Shown piece after piece: positions 59,881 through 64,000 of a stretch of DNA of 64,000 bases (position 1 is the stretch's first letter; every line of letters starts with the position of its first letter). Below the pieces are notes generated by a model, which searched no databases, was not told the DNA's origin, and was given only the letters and a program-made list of their open reading frames with translations. Source of the DNA: Sisyra terminalis (taxonomy: Eukaryota; Arthropoda; Insecta; Neuroptera; Sisyridae); contig OY292276.1 of the NCBI GenBank assembly GCA_958496175.1, positions 26,120,001 through 26,184,000 on the forward strand, given 5' to 3'. Both the position numbers and the translations under genes were made by a program.

Positions 59881-62560
59881 CTGAAATAATAAAGCCATCA
59901 AATCAATAAACTGATTTAAGTTTATAAAACTTTATTGTATTTAATTAATAAATACAAGTATATTTGCAATAATAGACTAGTGTAGAACCCGTTAGGCTCC
60001 ATCCTAACGGAAAGTAATACGGACAGAGATCAGCTGCTTTAACTATAACGAAATGCAATTTTGGTGGAAAAGAGAGCTGATGTCTGATATGCTGAAATAT
60101 GCATGGAATATATGCAGATGGAGTGAGAGATCCTATTTCTCCGCACCAAAGCATCTCACGGATTGGCAATCTTAATATATATGGTGATGATACTATGTTT
60201 CAATACTGCATTCTAATTCAGATGCCTAAAATGGTTCTTAATGGTTATTTTTAATGTTAAGGCTTTTAAGAATAGATTTTGGAAAGAAAATGTTAAAAAT
60301 CTAATAATAGAAGGAGTTACTGTTACTTCAGTAGTACAGTAACTAGGCCCGGAGTGTCAGAGTTTAAAACTTTAAACACTTTTTCCTTAAACTACTTTTT
60401 CAACATGATTGATATGATATCTAAAGTTATCTCTATATAACCAATTTTCTTTTAATCTTGTACTGATCTTCACTCTTCTATCTTCTATCACCGCAATCAT
60501 ATTTGTATATTTATTTTAATTTTCTAAAATTATCCTTGAAAATATCAGTCATTCATTAAAGTATTTTTTTCCTTTAATTTTAAAATGTGTTAGAATTATA
60601 TATTTACTCAAAGCACTAGAAGGTGTCTACTTAGTCTTTTTTTTTTGCTCTCCAAATTACCACTTCATATATTCTTTTATTTATTGTAAAAAATATTGAC
60701 CTTAACAAAAAGTTCAAAACTTATTCCTTTAAAGGCCGGTATAGCTTTTTAATGGATAAAAATTTTTATCGGTTAAAAAAATCCTACATATATTACTATA
60801 CCTATTCTTAGGTGAAAATACGCACATTTTATCTATCCTCAGGATAAAGTTTTATCTGGTAGATAAATTTCACTATCTGAATTTGGAAATACCGGTACTA
60901 AACCAAAACCCTCCATTGAAAACCCCATGTAGATATTTGTATTCCGAGTTTCAATAAGTAAAAACGAGGGATAGTTACAATAAGTAAAAACAATTAGAAA
61001 TCAAATCATATTATCAACTTATAATGAACAAAAAATCTGTATTAATTTTATCATAATACATACAAAGATTACAAATAACATAGCTGTACGATAAAAAGTT
61101 CATTAAGACCGATTGAATCATGGAAATTATTTTAATGGTTATTGACTCAATTATTTACACTTTATCATCATTCTTTTTCAAATTAAAATATTTCTCACAT
61201 AAAATGCACATGTAAGTACTTAAATACATGTATGCACTCGAATAAATTTTTGTTTGTTTTCTTTGAGGAAATTGAAATGAAAACGAAAGAAAAAAATTCC
61301 TAGCTGTCAAACCTTTGAACTTAAAAGGATTCGCGTTCATTGATTTGTTGTAAAATATATTTGGAAATTTTCCGACGTAAATATTTTTATAGTGGGTCAA
61401 TGTTTTTGTCTGGGCTAATTCTTTGCGCATTTTATATGTGTCGGGGTAATAAAAACGTTCAAATGTCGTACGTGGCAAATTTGCACATTTCCAACAAAAC
61501 TAGACGAAATAAATGATTTGAGAAAAAATATTTAAGATCGTTGAAAATTTTGCACGTTTATCACCACATAAATGAGATGTGAGTGAAAATTTTTCTTTCA
61601 AACAGAAAATATTCTCATTCTTGAATAAAATAAAGCCTAATTTGAATGCTTTGAAATAATTGAAATTTGAAAGATGAATAATTTTTTTCTGAATTTTCGG
61701 GATAAATTTTCAAATTATTTTATCATAACTTATGAATAATTGATTGAAAATTAATCTGAATATAGTTTGATATTTTTTTCAAAATTTATATTTAAACCAA
61801 AGCTTATTTTTCCAGTCCGTATCTTTATTGTATTCGTTGCAAAAAAAAATCAAAGTTAATTCAACATTTCAGGTTAATTCAGTTCTTCAATTTACTATGA
61901 AAGATGAAATGATGCTATAAAAAAACGCCGATTCCAGAAAATCACTCCCGAACTATGTTCATTGGACGCTTAATAGAATTGTCTCGATTCTAATCATGAT
62001 TAATTCACACTGTACTATTATTGCACGAAAAAGAGATTGCCACCCAAAGTTAATATAAAGATAAAAACCTTCATGTCGACAGAATGAAATGTAACATACA
62101 AAAAGAATTCAATTTAAGCTTTCTCATTTTAATTCAGTCAAAGTGATTTCATTTTTTTTTCTTCATTTCTTAAGCTATTTTAATAACTTTTGGTTTTGAT
62201 TCATTTCATTATAGCAATTCGTAATAACATGTTGAGCAATATTTTCTTAAAATTTTCGAGTTAAAATATCAACCAACAAAAATCGCTTTCGTCACTTTTT
62301 AAGCCATTTATTTTATTTATAAAACAAAGGTATTTTACCTACTTAATTATTTTAACAAATTTCAGGCAATCGTGCCTTAAATAAAACAAGTGGGAACATT
62401 ATAGTAGTTATTAAACAACCACATAAATGATTTGTCATTAGTTAAGGACAAAATTGAAATACTTAAAAAATGTTTTAATTTTTAGGGAAAATCAATGTTT
62501 TTCAAGGCATGTATATACGGAGATTATTTTTATATGGTTCACAAGTACGAGGTTTGAAAA
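59881..62560. other. Region upstream of the partial gene; mostly featureless
   Basis: It probably holds intron sequence of the PMEPA1/LDLRAD4-like gene. A perfect 8-base dyad CCGTTAGG...CCTAACGG lies at 59989-60010 in a less AT-rich patch, and AGTTACTG...CAGTAACT lies near 60313-60348. I could not find an exon with the expected membrane segment. Confidence 0.45.
60732..60900. repeat. Dispersed repeat, copy 2 (shared with about 8.2 kb)
   Basis: It opens GGCCGGTATAGC and closes AAATACCGGTA, so CCGGTA/TACCGG mark both ends. The core (60810-60869) matches 8167-8224: GGTGAAAATACGC, TCTATCCT, GATAAA, TTTATCTGG and TAGATAAAT. A short non-autonomous DNA transposon is the likely origin. Confidence 0.5.
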
Positions 62561-63480
62561 GCCTCAACACTGCAAACTTAGACTTATTGTGTCCCCTGGG
62601 TCCCTGTTTCATCTATTGTAAGCCGAGAAGTCGAGCATATAGTATTTTAGTAACCAGCGAATTTTACTACTATTCAACTAGTTTAGTACTGCAATCTGGA
62701 ATCCCCAGCTCTTTTAGTCGCCAAACCGATAGATTAGTGTATTTCAATAAAATATGAGAAACAGTTCAACTTTTGTCTAACAAATATATTGAAGGGTTCA
62801 ATAGAACTTCAATAGTATGAAAAAGTTTTCTGAGGAAGTGACCGGTTATGAGGTCTTCCACCAATTTGACTTGAGATCTACTTAGAATTAGTTTTCCAGC
62901 AGTTAAATTTTGAGAATTTCTCATCATTCTTTTGCGTTTTTTTCCTTTACTGATGGTCTACAAAGAACAATGCTTAGTATAGTCAGTCTTCGATGGGTTC
63001 TTTATCATCAATTTGGTGACTCCAAGCATTGGTTCTGAACCAATGAATGGTGTCGCCGCCTATCGGACAAGAACATCTGTCTTTTCGTTTCCCAGTATAC
63101 CCAGTATATCATCCGACATCCAACTCAATGTTCTTGGTTTTTGGTGGCCAGATCGGTAAGGACACTCAGACATTCCCCAAGTTGTTTGGAATTATGTTGT
63201 GGCTTTATTACCGCTTTTAGCAAAGCTTGACTGTCAGGGAATCTATGTATTTTGCTGTTTTTGAAGCCTGTTCGTATATAACGGTTCCTTTTCCCAAAGG
63301 TACTGAAGGCTCATATTTCTAGGCTTTTCCAAATATATCATCGCCAGATCCATTATTTGTCATAAGACCATCGTTAAAAATAATTTTGGCCATGTGGTAC
63401 TATTTTCCTTTCGGAGTCTTCCCATTTCTCATGTGATCCGTCAGTAGTCACCAAGTACGACTTGTCAAACGATAACACTT
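62560..63480 (-). pseudogene. Non-LTR retrotransposon remnant with RNase H domain
   Basis: Read on the minus strand in three broken frames: FNDGLMTNNGSGDDIFG, the opening of an RNase H domain (TDGSxxxxGxGxG); YEPSVPLGKGTVIYEQAS; then FPDSQALLKAVIKPQHNSKQ and ECLSVLTDLATKNQEH (the SDSQAALKAL helix); then GNEKTDVLVR, TPFIGSEPMLGVTKLMIKN (the GNExAD and PEPxxGV segments), and finally LSRSQVKLVEDLITGHF (the LSRxQLRxLVGLLTGH segment). This series is diagnostic of the C-terminal part of RNase H-bearing LINEs of the I/R1/LOA type. Shifts and stops make it inactive. The limit below about 62840 is uncertain; GGGACACAATAAGTCTAAG near 62590 may be the end of the element. Confidence 0.75.
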
Positions 63481-64000
63481 ATTCATCTTTAACCCCTTTT
63501 CCGAAATTTAGGAAAATGAAAATATGTAAATTTTGCATTAGCATAAAATCGGTTTTGAAATGATTTTAATCCAAATTAGCTTGGCATAAATATTTTCGAA
63601 ATTATTTGGGTTACTTTTATTGACGATTATCACTGAGTTTTCAATACTTATCTTATCTCGAGACAAAGCTTTTTTACAGTCTCGATGTATAAGATTTATA
63701 ATTTTTTTTATTAAATTGAGGTCAGCGGAATTTATGACACAATTGTTGATGAAAATCAGTATTAGTATTGGTCTTGAACTCATATTACCCGCACCAAGAC
63801 TAAAAAACTATATTCGTTATGGAAATTTTTCCAGAAAATTTTCATAAGTTTATTTAATTAATTAAGCGAAAAAGAACAATAGACTTAAATCATATTTCAA
63901 TTGACACTGTTCAAAACTAATAAAAAATGTTAATTTTTTCAACATTCTGAAATAGTATCTAATTAATTTCACTTTAATAATCTAGCACTTATACGAATAT
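63481..64000. other. AT-rich stretch without recognisable gene
   Basis: Two mutually antisense frames (63538-63783 and 63620-63847) exist but have no family resemblance. Confidence 0.45.

Noticed and set aside
1..64000. CRISPR arrays, bacterial operons, riboswitches
   Set aside because: No regularly spaced direct repeats or prokaryotic gene organisation; the intron-bearing genes and SINEs show this is a eukaryotic nuclear sequence.

Overview
This is AT-rich eukaryotic nuclear DNA, almost certainly from an insect. It carries short introns with GT/AG borders and AATAAA signals, many decayed DNA transposons (hAT, mariner, piggyBac), Jockey-type non-LTR retrotransposon remains and a tRNA-derived SINE family. 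The insect order cannot be fixed from the sequence. There are no bacterial-style operons, CRISPR arrays, rRNA genes or functional tRNA genes.

Genes. Three loci are well supported, all on the minus strand. (1) A piggyBac transposase-derived gene at 17.4-19.3 kb has an intact reading frame of about 577 residues once an 89-bp intron is removed. Three of the four acidic active-site positions of active piggyBac are substituted, so it looks like a domesticated or non-catalytic protein rather than a live transposase. (2) A four-exon, 140-residue gene at 22.2-22.85 kb was rebuilt from splice signals and matches the ciliary microtubule inner protein CIMIP1 (C20orf85/LLC1). (3) The last two coding exons of a PMEPA1/LDLRAD4-family gene lie at 59.64-59.88 and 53.43-53.89 kb, separated by a 5.76-kb intron. 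This family restrains TGF-beta/SMAD signalling through SMAD-binding PPNR and Nedd4-binding PPxY motifs. Weaker candidates are an isolated exon at 19.46-19.56 kb that may splice into the piggyBac gene, a first exon at 37.26-37.38 kb (+), a first exon near 47.8 kb with a phase-compatible terminal exon at 43.64 kb (-), and a membrane-anchor frame at 40.7-40.9 kb (-).

Mobile DNA fills much of the rest. Seven copies of one tRNA-derived SINE are present (22.0, 24.7, 32.5, 35.2, 41.2, 44.7 and 51.2 kb). hAT-type elements lie at 15.3, 24.5-25.1, 32.4-32.9, 34.6-35.6 and 54.0-54.8 kb; the last is one hAT nested in another with both target duplications readable, and two others hold nested SINEs. Mariner-type remains lie at 38.5-39.2, 40.2-40.4 and 46.1-47.1 kb, the last with a 301-bp tandem duplication. 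Non-LTR remains lie at 5.2-5.7, 11.9-12.2 and 62.5-63.5 kb. Several MITE-like inverted repeats are also present (7.9, 11.6, 20.8 and 60.7 kb).

Layout. 0-15 kb is gene-poor with retroelement scraps. 15-25 kb holds the piggyBac-derived gene and CIMIP1, bracketed by two inverted hAT ends. 25-37 kb is mostly featureless apart from two SINE-bearing hAT elements. 37-48 kb has mariner debris and weak exon candidates. 48-53 kb is nearly empty. 53.4-59.9 kb is the PMEPA1/LDLRAD4-like gene with a nested hAT upstream of its last exon. 60-64 kb is retroelement debris.
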